Positions 38,236-46,763 are shown, counted from the first letter of the stretch. The stretch is DNA of 64,000 bases from Streptomyces lydicus (GCF_004125265.1 NZ_RDTE01000003.1:7564001-7628000); one strand, 5' to 3'. Notes: generated by a model from the sequence alone, not told the origin. Numbers and translations are program-made.

Positions 38236-38814
38236 ATGGAGCTGATACAGAACACCCCGGAAATCGCTGCCTACTTGGCAGCCGACGAGGTCATCGATCA
38301 CGACCATCCGCGTGTCCGGGCCACCGCCGCCACCCTCGCCGCCGAAGCCCCCGACACATATGCATACGCCAAGACCGCCTTCGAATTCGTCCGCGACACC
38401 ATCCCGCACAGCGCGGACTCCGGCGACCTGCGCGTCACCTGGCGCGCCTCGGACGTGCTCGCGCGGCGCACCGGTATCTGCTACGCCAAGGCGCACGCGC
38501 TGGTGGCCCTGCTGCGGGCGAGGGGTATTCCCGCCGGGCTGTGCTACCAGAAGCTCGACACCGTTCACGGCCTGATCGCCGTCCGGCTGCCGGGCGAGGA
38601 CCGCTGGGCGCGGCAGGATCCACGGGGCAACAAGCCGGGTGTCGATGCGCAGTTCCGTCTGGATCATGAGCAGCTGGCCTTCCCCGTGCGTCCCGAGTCC
38701 AATGAAGTGGACTACCCGGTGCTATTTGCTGAACCGCACCCGGCCGTGCTGCAATGCCTCCAGGAGGCCGTCGACCGGCCTCACCTCTGGCAGATGCTCC
38801 CCACCGATCTCTGA
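38236..38814 (+). CDS. transglutaminase-like cysteine protease-fold protein
   Basis: A 192-residue protein with the catalytic triad of the transglutaminase/protease superfamily: Cys in RTGICYAKAHAL (about residue 82), His in DTVHGLIAV (about 112) and Asp in RQDPRGNK (about 129). It has no signal peptide, so it is a cytoplasmic hydrolase or amidase/transferase rather than a secreted cross-linker. The promoter places the start point at or next to the ATG, which predicts a leaderless mRNA. It precedes a B3/B4-domain gene by 11 nt and is probably co-transcribed with it. Confidence 0.85.
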   Translation: MELIQNTPEIAAYLAADEVIDHDHPRVRATAATLAAEAPDTYAYAKTAFEFVRDTIPHSADSGDLRVTWRASDVLARRTGICYAKAHALVALLRARGIPAGLCYQKLDTVHGLIAVRLPGEDRWARQDPRGNKPGVDAQFRLDHEQLAFPVRPESNEVDYPVLFAEPHPAVLQCLQEAVDRPHLWQMLPTDL

Positions 38815-38825
38815 GGAACGGCCCG

Positions 38826-39551
38826 ATGCCCAGCTCTTCGCACGTCTCCGGTACGACCTGTCGCCTGCACGTTTCCGACGAGGTGCGGGAGCTGGCGCCC
38901 GGGTTCGGCTACCTCGCGGTCGAAGCCCACGGGCTGACCAACGGGCCCAGTGACGAGGCCGGCGCGGCGCTCCTGGACGAGGCCACCCGCCGCCTCGCCG
39001 GACGTCTGGACGGGCGTGCCCCGCAGGACGATCCGCACCTCGCCGCCTGGCGCGCCGCGTACACCGCCTTCGGCAGCAAGCCGTCGCGCACCCGCAACTC
39101 GGCCGAGGCGCTGGCCAGGAGGGCGCTCGCGGACGGCGGCCTGCCCCGCATCAACCGCCTCGTCGACCTCTACAACGCCCTCAGCGTCGCCCACCTCATC
39201 CCGGTGGGCGGCGAGGACCTGGACCGTATCCAGGGCGGTATGCGGCTCGTGCGGGCCACCGGCGACGAGCCCTTCGTGACCGCGGCCGGCGGCGCCGAGA
39301 CCGTCGAGCACCCCGATGCGGGCGAGGTGGTCTGGTGTGACGACGAGGGCGTCACCTGCCGCCGCTGGAACTGGCGGCAGGGGGTGCGCACCCGGCTGAC
39401 CGAGGACTCGGTCAGCGCCCTCTTCCTGCTGGAGCGGATGGCTCCCATGACCCTCGACGCGCTGAGCGCCGCGGGCGCCGAGCTGGCCGAGACGCTGCAG
39501 AAGGCCTGCCCCGGCGCCCGTATCGAGATCGGCGACATCTGGACCCCGTGA
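38826..39551 (+). CDS. B3/B4 domain protein (phenylalanyl-tRNA synthetase beta-like)
   Basis: A 241-residue stand-alone B3/B4 domain, the fold used for tRNA or aminoacyl editing in PheRS beta. Family landmarks are AFGSKPSRTRNSAEALARRA, LPRINRLVDLYNALSVAHLIPVGG (split as LPRINRLVDLYN and ALSVAHLIPVGG) and EVVWCDDEGVTCRRWNWRQG. Free-standing members are thought to act on mischarged tRNAs or nucleotide-linked amino acids. GAGGA at the end of the preceding gene serves ATG 38826. It forms a probable two-gene unit with the transglutaminase-like gene. Confidence 0.87.
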   Translation: MPSSSHVSGTTCRLHVSDEVRELAPGFGYLAVEAHGLTNGPSDEAGAALLDEATRRLAGRLDGRAPQDDPHLAAWRAAYTAFGSKPSRTRNSAEALARRALADGGLPRINRLVDLYNALSVAHLIPVGGEDLDRIQGGMRLVRATGDEPFVTAAGGAETVEHPDAGEVVWCDDEGVTCRRWNWRQGVRTRLTEDSVSALFLLERMAPMTLDALSAAGAELAETLQKACPGARIEIGDIWTP

Positions 39552-39568
39552 GCGGGCCCGCCGGACCG

Positions 39569-39590
39569 GCCGCCCCGGGCGCGGGGCGGC
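39569..39590. terminator. hairpin between converging B3/B4 and plsC genes
   Basis: A 9-bp perfect stem, GCCGCCCCG and its complement, with a GGCG loop lies 18 nt after one stop codon and 28 nt from the other. Confidence 0.65.
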
Positions 39591-39617
39591 GACGGTGTGC
39601 TCCGGCCGCCGTGACCG

Positions 39618-40334
39618 CTATCCGGCGGTCCCGGGCGCGGCGGGTGCCGTGCCGCCGAGATGGGCCGGCATCCACCAGGTGTCCTCGCCGTCCTTGGGGC
39701 GCACGGGGTAGGCGCGCTGCGCCGCCTCCAGCAGGTCCTGCACCCGGGCCCGCAGCCGGTCGGTGATCTTCTCGGCCTGCTCGGCCGGATCGGCCTCCAT
39801 CGGCTCCCCCACCCGGATCGTTATCGGCAGGTGGTTCCGGCCCAGATCGCGCTTGTGGCCCTTGGTCCACAGCCGCTGGGTGCCCCACAGCGCCACCGGC
39901 AGCAGCGGCACCCCGGCCTCCTGGGCCAGCCGTACCGCACCCGACTTGAAGGTCTTCAGGGTGAAGGACTCGGAGATCGTCGCCTCGGGGAACACCCCGA
40001 TGATTTCGCCTGAACGCAGGGCGGACAGCGCGTGCTTGTAGGCGTGCATCCCCTGCGCACGGTCCACGGGGATGTGCTTCATCGCGCGCATCAGCGGCCC
40101 GGACACCTTGTGCCGGAACACAGACTCCTTCGCCATGAAGCGCACCAGCCGCTTGGCGGGACGCGCCGTCAGTCCGGCGAAGACGAAGTCCAGGTACCCG
40201 ATGTGATTGCTCACCAGAACCGCCCCGCCGCGGCGCGGAATGTGGTCCGTCCCGGCGATGTCGAATTTCAGATCGAGCGCCTTGAAGAGGGTGCGGGCGG
40301 CGCCGATCACCGGCGGATAGACGAGCTCTGCCAT
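39618..40334 (-). CDS. plsC: 1-acyl-sn-glycerol-3-phosphate acyltransferase
   Basis: A 238-residue lysophosphatidate acyltransferase-like protein. The catalytic motif is SNHIGYLDFVF (NHxxxxD, with the D displaced as in the Streptomyces group), motif II is FMAKESVFRH, and the acceptor motif is FPEATISES with A in place of the usual G of FPEG. It should acylate lysophosphatidate or a related lipid at the inner face of the membrane. The start ATG 40334 has AAAAGGGG about 12 nt upstream. It converges with the B3/B4 gene. Confidence 0.88.
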   Translation of the reverse strand: MAELVYPPVIGAARTLFKALDLKFDIAGTDHIPRRGGAVLVSNHIGYLDFVFAGLTARPAKRLVRFMAKESVFRHKVSGPLMRAMKHIPVDRAQGMHAYKHALSALRSGEIIGVFPEATISESFTLKTFKSGAVRLAQEAGVPLLPVALWGTQRLWTKGHKRDLGRNHLPITIRVGEPMEADPAEQAEKITDRLRARVQDLLEAAQRAYPVRPKDGEDTWWMPAHLGGTAPAAPGTAG

Positions 40335-40803
40335 TGTCCGGAGGACCCCTTTTCCACGCCTGGGGAGGGTTCTCCCGGCGGAAACCTACGCAGCCGTAAC
40401 TGCGACTTTCGGCAGATCGTGCCCGATGTCGGCCGCCGCGGCCAGCGCGTCGGCCGCCAGGACCGGGAGATTCTTGTCACGTGGAGACCGCTCGGCCGGC
40501 GCTCTCCGCTGCAGAAGATACCTCTCGCACTCCGGGTAGTGGCCGAACGCGGCGTGGAGAAGGCCGCGGCGAGCGCACTGCCGGTGGCCGCGAGCCCCCG
40601 CCACCGCGGCCCCGGTGCCGACAGCATGTCCCCACCCTCCCGCGGACGGGGCCGCACGAGTACCGGCCGCACGGGGACCCGGGAATCTTTGCGGTCCCGT
40701 GAACGCTGCAACCCTCGATGACTGGACGCATGGTGTGCATCGCGGTGCTCGCGGCGGCGAGCCCTGTCGGCAGGTGGCACCGCGCTGTAAGAGGAGGCCG
40801 AAG
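40335..40803. other. intergenic region between plsC and the thioredoxin gene
   Basis: No supported gene. Short frames on both strands have no ribosome site. The region should carry the plsC promoter (left) and the thioredoxin promoter (right, near 40690-40790). Confidence 0.5.
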
Positions 40804-41136
40804 GTGCACGAGCAGGACGACGGGGGACGGCTCGGTGCCGCCGAGATCGGCGCGGAGCTGGGGGAGCGGGCCACCCTGCTGCAGTTCTCCAGCGCCTTCT
40901 GCCAGCCCTGCCGGGCCACCCGGCGCACCCTGGCCGAGGTCGCCGGCATGGTCGCGGGGGTGGCCCATGTCGAGATCGACGCGGAGGACCATCTGGACCT
41001 CGTACGCCACCTGAACGTGCTGCGCACTCCCACGGTGCTGGTGCTCGACGCGGACGGCGCGATCGTCCGCCGCGCCTCCGGGCAGCCCCGGAAGGCCGAT
41101 GTCATCGCGGCGCTGGGCGCTGCGGTCCGTGATTGA
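40804..41136 (+). CDS. thioredoxin-like protein
   Basis: A 110-residue thioredoxin-fold protein with the redox pair in SAFCQPCRATRR and the cis-proline in NVLRTPTVLVLD. It lacks a signal peptide, so it should be a cytoplasmic dithiol-disulfide oxidoreductase. The active site CQPC is unlike the WCGPC of housekeeping thioredoxin, which suggests a specialised partner. The start is GTG 40804, behind GAGGAGG; a longer frame upstream has no site. Confidence 0.88.
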   Translation: MHEQDDGGRLGAAEIGAELGERATLLQFSSAFCQPCRATRRTLAEVAGMVAGVAHVEIDAEDHLDLVRHLNVLRTPTVLVLDADGAIVRRASGQPRKADVIAALGAAVRD

Positions 41137-41194
41137 TCTCCCAGATGGCGGGCGCCCCTTGACGCTGTGGGTCACACATCGTCACTCTGACGTG

Positions 41195-41275
41195 ATGCGG
41201 CCAGGAACCCCTCTGTACGGACGCGCCCACGTCGATCTTCTGCGGACCGCCAGCGCCCGCTGTCCGGGCGTGTGA
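41195..41275 (+). CDS. 26-aa leader peptide (Streptomyces HVDLLRTAS-C type)
   Basis: A small frame encoding MRPGTPLYGRAHVDLLRTAS followed by ARCPGV. The RAHVDLLRTASARC stretch matches the short actinomycete peptides annotated as putative leader peptides, which precede sulfur or cysteine-related genes and are thought to couple translation of Arg or Cys codons to expression of the gene downstream. GTG 41192 is an alternative start. A hairpin (41293-41322) and the flavin reductase start (41362) follow. A regulatory peptide rather than a functional protein is the likely role. Confidence 0.7.
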   Translation: MRPGTPLYGRAHVDLLRTASARCPGV

Positions 41276-41292
41276 GCAGCGACGACACCATC

Positions 41293-41322
41293 GCCGCCGA
41301 CCGCTGCACTGCCGTCGGCGGC
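41293..41322 (+). promoter_or_regulatory. hairpin between leader peptide and flavin reductase gene (candidate attenuator)
   Basis: A 9-bp perfect stem, GCCGCCGAC and its complement, with a 12-nt loop begins 17 nt after the leader stop and ends 39 nt before the reductase ATG. Confidence 0.55.
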
Positions 41323-41361
41323 TCTTCCCGGGCTCGTACACCACAGCAGAAGGACAATTCC

Positions 41362-41868
41362 ATGACGGCCTCGCCCGGCCTCGGTACGCCTCGCACCGCC
41401 TCTCCCGAGCTGCTGCGCTCGGTCTTCCGGCAGCACGCCGCCGGCGTCGCGGTGATCACCGCGCACGGCTCCCGCCCCGTCGGTTTCACCGCCACCTCCC
41501 TCACCTCCGTCGCCGCCGACCCGCCGCTGCTCTCGTTCGGCATCGGCACCGGTGCCTCCAGCTGGCCGGCCGTCTCTGAGGCCGAGCACATCGGCGTCCA
41601 CATACTCGGCGAGCACCAGCAGGAACTGGCCGCCACCTTCGCGCGCAGCGGCGCCGACCGGTTCGGTCCCGCCACCTCCTGGCGCATCGGACCCGAGGGG
41701 GTGCCCCTCCTGGACGGCGTCCTGGCCTGGCTGGTGTGCCAGGTCGTGGCGCGGGTACCCGCCGGTGACCACCGCATCGTCCTCGCCCGCCCGGTCGTCG
41801 GCGACCCCGCGGGACCCGGCCGTCCGCTGCTCTACCACCAGGGACGCTTCAACGCGCTGAGGGACTGA
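41362..41868 (+). CDS. flavin reductase family protein (second copy in window)
   Basis: A 168-residue FMN-binding split-barrel protein with HAAGVAVITAHGSRPVGFTATSLTSVAADPPLLSFGI (key parts AAGVAVITA and GFTATSLTSVAADPP), the flavin-binding motif of NAD(P)H:flavin reductases. It should supply reduced flavin to a monooxygenase that is not encoded nearby. ATG 41362 follows GAAGGAC. The upstream leader peptide suggests control by amino-acid (Cys/Arg) supply, as for sulfonate or sulfur-utilisation genes; that link is inferred. Similarity to the HpaC-like protein at 2861 is at family level only. Confidence 0.87.
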   Translation: MTASPGLGTPRTASPELLRSVFRQHAAGVAVITAHGSRPVGFTATSLTSVAADPPLLSFGIGTGASSWPAVSEAEHIGVHILGEHQQELAATFARSGADRFGPATSWRIGPEGVPLLDGVLAWLVCQVVARVPAGDHRIVLARPVVGDPAGPGRPLLYHQGRFNALRD

Positions 41869-42080
41869 CGGGTTCCCTTCCCGCCGCTTCGTCCGCCGCC
41901 CGGGTCCGTTGGCAAGGTCACATTTCGACGGCCTTGCTTCGGGGCACGAGAGTCGATGTACTGGCGAGTAATATGACGGTCGGCGTGGGGAACCGCAACC
42001 GACCGGGAGCCGCCCCGACAGGCGCCTATGCTGCCAGCACAAGGCAGTTCTGAAGAGACGAAGCAGGTAGGAGAGCCGGC

Positions 42081-42866
42081 GTGAGCCTGAGGATCGTTGT
42101 CTGTGTGAAGTACGTGCCCGACGCCACCGGCGACCGGCACTTCGCCGAGGACCTGACCGTCGACCGTGACGACGTGGACGGTCTGCTCTCGGAGCTCGAC
42201 GAGTACGCCGTCGAGCAGGCCCTGCAGATCAAGGAAGCCGCCGACGACGCGGAGATCACGGTTCTCACGGTCGGTCCCGAGGACGCCAACGACGCGCTGC
42301 GCAAGGCGCTGTCGATGGGCGCCGACAAGGCCGTCCACGTCGAGGACGACGACCTGCACGGCACCGACGCGCTCGGCACCTCGCTGGTGCTGGCCAAGGC
42401 CATCGAGAAGACCGGTTACGACCTCGTGGTCTGCGGTATGGCCTCCACCGACGGCACGATGGGTGTGCTGCCCGCGCTGCTCGCCGAGCGCCTGAACGTC
42501 CCTCAGGTCACCCAGCTCTCCGAGGTGTCCGTCGACGGCGGCAAGGTCACCGGCCGCCGCGACGGCGACACCGCCACCGAGCAGCTGGAGGCCGCGCTGC
42601 CGGCCGTCGTGTCCGTCACCGACCAGTCGGGCGAGGCGCGTTACCCCTCCTTCAAGGGCATCATGGCCGCCAAGAAGAAGCCGGTGGAGTCCCTGGACCT
42701 GGAGGACCTGGAGATCGAGGCGGACGAGGTCGGCCTCGAGGGCGCCTGGACCAAGGTCGACGGCGCCGCCGAGCGTCCGGCCCGCACCGCGGGCACGATC
42801 GTCAAGGACGAGGGCGAGGGCGGCAAGCAGCTCGCCGAGTTCCTCGCGGGCCAGAAGTTCATCTGA
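42081..42866 (+). CDS. etfB: electron transfer flavoprotein, beta subunit
   Basis: A 261-residue EtfB: opening RIVVCVKYVPDATGDRHF, the AMP-binding region, and the signature VPQVTQLSEVSVDGGKVTGRR. With EtfA it carries electrons from acyl-CoA dehydrogenases to the ETF:quinone oxidoreductase. The start is GTG 42081 behind GGTAGGAGAG. It is the first gene of the etfBA pair, with a 49-nt gap to etfA. Confidence 0.96.
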   Translation: MSLRIVVCVKYVPDATGDRHFAEDLTVDRDDVDGLLSELDEYAVEQALQIKEAADDAEITVLTVGPEDANDALRKALSMGADKAVHVEDDDLHGTDALGTSLVLAKAIEKTGYDLVVCGMASTDGTMGVLPALLAERLNVPQVTQLSEVSVDGGKVTGRRDGDTATEQLEAALPAVVSVTDQSGEARYPSFKGIMAAKKKPVESLDLEDLEIEADEVGLEGAWTKVDGAAERPARTAGTIVKDEGEGGKQLAEFLAGQKFI

Positions 42867-42915
42867 GCCGCAGTCCTTTCCACCGCCCTCATTCTTCCCG
42901 CAGGAGAGCAATCCC

Positions 42916-43878
42916 ATGGCTGAAGTCCTTGTCTACGTCGACCACGTGGACGGCGCCGTCCGCAAGCCCACCCTCGAACTGCTCACCCTCGCCCGCCGCA
43001 TCGGCGAGCCGGTAGCCGTGCACCTCGGTGCCAAGGCCGAGGACGCCGCGAAGATCCTCGGTGAGCACGGCGCCGTGAAGGTGCTGGCCGCCGACGCGCC
43101 CGAGTTCGCCGAATACCTCGTCGCCCCCAAGGTCGACGCGCTGCAGGCCGCCTACGACGCGGTCTCCCCGGCGGCCGTGCTGCTGCCGTCCTCCGCCGAG
43201 GGCAAGGAGATCGCCGCCCGCCTCGCGCTGCGCATCGGCTCCGGCATCATCACCGACGCCGTCGACGTCGAGGCCGGCGACGAGGGCCCGGTGGCCACGC
43301 AGTCCGTCTTCGCGGCCTCGTACACCACCAAGTCCCGCATCACCAAGGGCACCCCGGTCATCACCGTCAAGCCCAACTCGGCCGCCCCGGAGGCCGCTCC
43401 GGCCGCCGGCACCGTCGAGCAGCTCGCGGTGACCGTCGCCGACTCCTCCAAGGGCACCAAGATCGTCTCGCGCACCCCGCGCGAGTCGACCGGCCGCCCG
43501 GACCTGACCGAGGCCGCGATCGTGGTCTCCGGTGGCCGCGGCGTCAACGGCGCCGAGAACTTCCCGGTCATCGAGGCGCTCGCCGACTCGCTCGGTGCGG
43601 CGGTCGGCGCCTCGCGTGCCGCGGTGGACGCCGGCTGGTACCCGCACACCAACCAGGTCGGCCAGACCGGTAAGTCGGTCTCGCCGCAGCTGTACATCGC
43701 GGCGGGCATCTCCGGCGCGATCCAGCACCGCGCCGGTATGCAGACCTCGAAGACGATCGTCGCCATCAACAAGGACGAAGAGGCGCCGATCTTCGAGCTG
43801 GTCGACTACGGCGTGGTCGGCGACCTCTTCGACGTCGTCCCGGCCCTCACCGACGAGGTCAAGACCCGCAAGGGCTGA
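42916..43878 (+). CDS. etfA: electron transfer flavoprotein, alpha subunit
   Basis: A 320-residue EtfA with the FAD-binding C-terminal domain: AIVVSGGRGVNGAENFPVIE, GASRAAVDAGWYPHTNQVGQTGKSVSPQLYIAAGISGAIQH (key parts SRAAVDAGW, NQVGQTGKSVSP, YIAAGISGAIQH) and INKDEEAPIFELVDYGVVGD. CAGGAGA is 8 nt before ATG 42916. Pairs with etfB in one transcript that ends at a strong hairpin. Confidence 0.97.
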   Translation: MAEVLVYVDHVDGAVRKPTLELLTLARRIGEPVAVHLGAKAEDAAKILGEHGAVKVLAADAPEFAEYLVAPKVDALQAAYDAVSPAAVLLPSSAEGKEIAARLALRIGSGIITDAVDVEAGDEGPVATQSVFAASYTTKSRITKGTPVITVKPNSAAPEAAPAAGTVEQLAVTVADSSKGTKIVSRTPRESTGRPDLTEAAIVVSGGRGVNGAENFPVIEALADSLGAAVGASRAAVDAGWYPHTNQVGQTGKSVSPQLYIAAGISGAIQHRAGMQTSKTIVAINKDEEAPIFELVDYGVVGDLFDVVPALTDEVKTRKG

Positions 43879-43911
43879 CCACCGTCCCGCCGGAGCCCGG
43901 CTCCGGCCCTC

Positions 43912-43952
43912 GCACGAGGCCCCGTACGCGCGGTGCGTACGGGGCCTCGTGC
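43912..43952. terminator. strong terminator after etfBA, 18-bp perfect stem
   Basis: GCACGAGGCCCCGTACGC (43912-43929) and its exact complement (43935-43952) enclose a 5-nt loop. It lies 33 nt after the etfA stop and before the converging DinB-like gene. Confidence 0.88.
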
Positions 43953-43995
43953 TGTCATCGCGGCCGGGGCGCGCCGTCGGTCGGGTGCCGCGCCG

Positions 43996-44514
43996 TCAGG
44001 CGCCCGTGGCGCCGTCGATCCGCTCGCGCAGCAGGTCCGCGTGGCCGTTGTGCCGGGCGTACTCCTCGATCATGTGGACATAGATCCAGCGCAGGTTCAG
44101 GGTGCGTCCCGGGCGCGGGGAGAAGGTCTCGTCCAGCCCGCGGTCCGCCACCGCCTTGTCGCAGGCCTCGAACTCGGCGCGGAACGCGGCGACATCGCGC
44201 TCGGCGCCGGCCGGGTCGGCGTCGTGGAAGTCGGCGTCCGGATCGTCGTCGGTGAAGTAGAGGTTGCCGATCCGCTGACCCACGAAGCGTGTCCGGAACC
44301 AGGTGCGTTCGACCTCAGTCATATGGCGCACCAGGCCGAGCAGCGTCAGGGTGGAGGGTGCGGCGCTCGCCTCGACGAGCTGGTCCGGCGTCAGGCCCGC
44401 GCACTTGGCGAGCAGGGTGTCACGGTGGAAGTCGAGCCAGCCCTGCAGCATCTCCCGTTCACCGGCCGTGGTGGGGAGTTCTCTGCGTTCGACGGAGGGT
44501 GCGATCCAAGTCAT
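43996..44514 (-). CDS. DinB/DUF664-family protein
   Basis: A 172-residue four-helix DinB-like protein of the DUF664 branch, related to mycothiol-dependent enzymes. Candidate metal ligands are the histidines in LVRHMTEVERTWF and EEYARHNGHADLLRE. It may be a thiol transferase or a metal-dependent hydrolase; the substrate is unknown. ATG 44514 has no ribosome site but CAGACT lies 7 nt upstream, so a leaderless message is likely. Divergent from the DUF6986 gene. Confidence 0.85.
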   Translation of the reverse strand: MTWIAPSVERRELPTTAGEREMLQGWLDFHRDTLLAKCAGLTPDQLVEASAAPSTLTLLGLVRHMTEVERTWFRTRFVGQRIGNLYFTDDDPDADFHDADPAGAERDVAAFRAEFEACDKAVADRGLDETFSPRPGRTLNLRWIYVHMIEEYARHNGHADLLRERIDGATGA

Positions 44515-44606
44515 GAGGGTGAGTCTGGCGTTACCGCGGCGGACCCGCCACGGAGTTTCCCGGGCAGGTGCGTGCGCCGTGACCTGCGCCGTCCGGGGCG
44601 GGGGTG

Positions 44607-44669
44607 TTGACCTCGGCAAACCGACCCCGTTAACTTCGCTATACGGATTGTTGATTCCGTTGAACGGAA
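44607..44669 (+). promoter_or_regulatory. promoter with downstream 15-bp perfect palindromic operator (IclR/AllR-like)
   Basis: TTGACC (44607-44612), a 17-bp spacer and TTAACT (44630-44635), then the perfect palindrome TTCCGTTGAACGGAA (44655-44669) about 12-30 nt after the expected start point. A repressor bound there would block transcription. The palindrome resembles sites of IclR-family AllR regulators of allantoin genes in Streptomyces, from memory of that system. Confidence 0.65.
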
Positions 44670-44709
44670 AACGCTCGATCGGCGGGCGTGCGCACCGGGA
44701 GGGCATCGA

Positions 44710-45993
44710 ATGGGGCAGCAGGAGACGGTGGCGACGAGCCTCGCGGACACCGTACGCGAGGGCATCGGAGCCGCCCTCGCCCAGGTGGACGCCGATCTGG
44801 CGCGGCGCTACCCGGGCGACCCCGGTACCCGCCAGCCGGTCCACACGGTCTACGTCCCCGGCGACGTCTTCGCCGCCGGCACCCTGCGCTCCTGGGGGGA
44901 CCAGGCGCTCGCCGCCCTCGACGAGCACGCCCCCGACGCCGGTGCGCTCGCCGCCGTCCTCGGCATCCCCGATGCGCTCGCCGTGGACGTCCACGACCGG
45001 GTCCGGGCCAAGCTGACCCGCGAGCCCGTCGAGGATCTCCGCATCGACTTCGAGGACGGCTACGGCCCCCGCCCGGACGCCGAGGAGGACGAGGCCGCGG
45101 CCCGCGCCGCCGCCCTGGTGTCCGCCGCCTACCGGGAAGGCACCGCCGCCCCCTACACGGGCATCCGGATGAAGTGCATGGAGGCCGCCGTCCGCGACCG
45201 CGGTATCCGCACCCTCGACATCTTCCTCACCGGCCTCATGGCGGCCGGCGGTCTGCCCGAAGGGCTGGTGCTGACCCTCCCGAAGGTCACCTACGCCGAA
45301 CAGGTCACCGCCATGGTCCGGCTGCTGGAGGCCTTCGAGAAGGCGCACGGCCTGGAGGCCGGCCGGATCGGCTTCGAGATCCAGATCGAGACCACCCAGT
45401 CCATCCTGGGCGCCGACGGCCGCGCCACCGTCGCCCGCATGATCGAGGCCGCCGAGGGCCGCGCCACGTCCCTGCACTACGGCACCTTCGACTACAGCGC
45501 CTCCTGCGGTGTCAGCGCCGCCCATCAGTCCCTCGACCACCCGGTGGCCGACCACGCCAAGGCCGTGATGCAGGTCGCCGCGGCGGGCACCGGCGTCCGT
45601 CTCTCCGACGGGTCCACCAACGTCCTGCCGGTCGGCCCGACGGAGCAGGTGCACGCCGCCTGGCGCCTGCACCACGGCCTGGTGCGCCGCTCACTGGCCC
45701 GTGCGTACTACCAGGGCTGGGACATGCACCCGGCCCATCTGCCCACCCGTTACGCGGCGGTCTACACCTTCTACCGCGAGGGCCTGGAGCAGGCCGCGGC
45801 CCGGCTCGCGGCGTACGTCGCCAAGGCCGGCGGCGATGTCATGGACGAACCCGCCACCGCCAAGGCGCTCAGCGGCTATCTGCTGCGCGGCCTGGACTGC
45901 GGCGCCGTGGACACCGCCGAGGTCGCCCGGCTGACCGGGCTGACCCGCGCCGACCTGGACGCGCTCGCCGGGCGCCCGGCCGCCACCGCCTGA
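44710..45993 (+). CDS. DUF6986 family aldolase/citrate-lyase-like TIM-barrel protein
   Basis: A 427-residue protein of the HpcH/HpaI-type barrel superfamily. Metal and substrate site candidates are the acidic residues in DLRIDFEDGYGPR and GFEIQIETTQSILG, with the basic site in GIRMKCMEAAVRDRG. Similar proteins were once annotated as phosphoenolpyruvate kinase or aldolase; malyl-CoA/oxo-acid aldolase chemistry is the likely reaction. ATG 44710 has GGGAGGG 6 nt upstream. The upstream palindrome suggests control by an IclR-type regulator and a link to purine or glyoxylate catabolism, by inference. Confidence 0.82.
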   Translation: MGQQETVATSLADTVREGIGAALAQVDADLARRYPGDPGTRQPVHTVYVPGDVFAAGTLRSWGDQALAALDEHAPDAGALAAVLGIPDALAVDVHDRVRAKLTREPVEDLRIDFEDGYGPRPDAEEDEAAARAAALVSAAYREGTAAPYTGIRMKCMEAAVRDRGIRTLDIFLTGLMAAGGLPEGLVLTLPKVTYAEQVTAMVRLLEAFEKAHGLEAGRIGFEIQIETTQSILGADGRATVARMIEAAEGRATSLHYGTFDYSASCGVSAAHQSLDHPVADHAKAVMQVAAAGTGVRLSDGSTNVLPVGPTEQVHAAWRLHHGLVRRSLARAYYQGWDMHPAHLPTRYAAVYTFYREGLEQAAARLAAYVAKAGGDVMDEPATAKALSGYLLRGLDCGAVDTAEVARLTGLTRADLDALAGRPAATA

Positions 45994-46031
45994 CGGCGCG
46001 ACGGCGCCCCGCCGTCCGGCAGACACCATGA

Positions 46032-46056
46032 GGCCCCCGCCATCACGGCGGGGGCC
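46032..46056. terminator. hairpin between converging DUF6986 and TetR genes
   Basis: A 10-bp perfect stem, GGCCCCCGCC and its complement, with loop ATCAC sits between the two stop codons. Confidence 0.75.
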
Positions 46057-46064
46057 GTCCGCGT

Positions 46065-46691
46065 TCAGGCCGTGGCCGGTCCGAGGTCGTCGACATGGGC
46101 GCGCAGGACCCTGGCGCAGGTCGCCGCGTCCAGCACGTCGGACCGCAGGACGGCGGTGAAGGCGAGGCCGTCCAGGAGGGACGTCAGCCGCTCGGTCTCG
46201 GTGTCGAGGGCGAGTCCCGGCCGCAGGCCGCCCGCCGTGTCGAGGCGGGCGAGGATGCGGCGGACGAGGGACCGGGTGCCGGTGGCGGTCTCCCGGGCGA
46301 GGTCGTCGAGGGCGGGCTGGGTCCGGGCGGCGGTGGAGAAGTCGACGAGGACGGTGACCTCGGCGCGCCGGCTGTCGTCCAGCGGCAGCAGTTCGGACAG
46401 CAGCTCCACCGCGCAGTCGCGGATCCGCGCCGCGGGCAGCCCGCTCAGATCGCCCAACGCGTCGACGCGGCGCTGGAGCCGGGCGCCGACCCGGTCGAGC
46501 ATCGACCGCATCGCGAAGCGCATCAGCTCTTCCTGGCCGGCGAAGTAGTGCCGCACCGAACCGATGTTGAGCTGAGCCTCGTCGGCGACGGTGCGCAGCG
46601 AAGCGCGTTGGATGCCGTCGCGTACGACGACGCGGAAGAGGGCGTCGACGACGTCGCGGCGCCGGGCTTCTCGGTCCACCTGCTTGGGCAT
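46065..46691 (-). CDS. TetR-family repressor of the adjacent small membrane-protein operon
   Basis: A 208-residue TetR protein with an N-terminal helix-turn-helix LRTVADEAQLNIGSVRHYF and a BetI-like C-terminal domain. The divergent gene and its own start are separated by two identical-pattern palindromes, so it most likely represses both. The inducer is unknown. AAAGGG immediately precedes the ATG with short spacing; the promoter overlaps operator 1. Confidence 0.88.
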   Translation of the reverse strand: MPKQVDREARRRDVVDALFRVVVRDGIQRASLRTVADEAQLNIGSVRHYFAGQEELMRFAMRSMLDRVGARLQRRVDALGDLSGLPAARIRDCAVELLSELLPLDDSRRAEVTVLVDFSTAARTQPALDDLARETATGTRSLVRRILARLDTAGGLRPGLALDTETERLTSLLDGLAFTAVLRSDVLDAATCARVLRAHVDDLGPATA

Positions 46692-46701
46692 GGACCCTTT
46701 G

Positions 46702-46743
46702 TATCACGGCTGTGATAAATTGTTTTCTATCACACATGTGATA
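46702..46743. promoter_or_regulatory. paired TetR operators TATCAC-N4-GTGATA
   Basis: Two perfect 6-bp-arm palindromes with 4-bp spacers occur at 46702-46717 and 46728-46743, with centres 26 bp apart, between the tetR start and the small membrane-protein gene. Confidence 0.85.
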
Positions 46744-46763
46744 CAAAGAATGGAGGGATGGCC

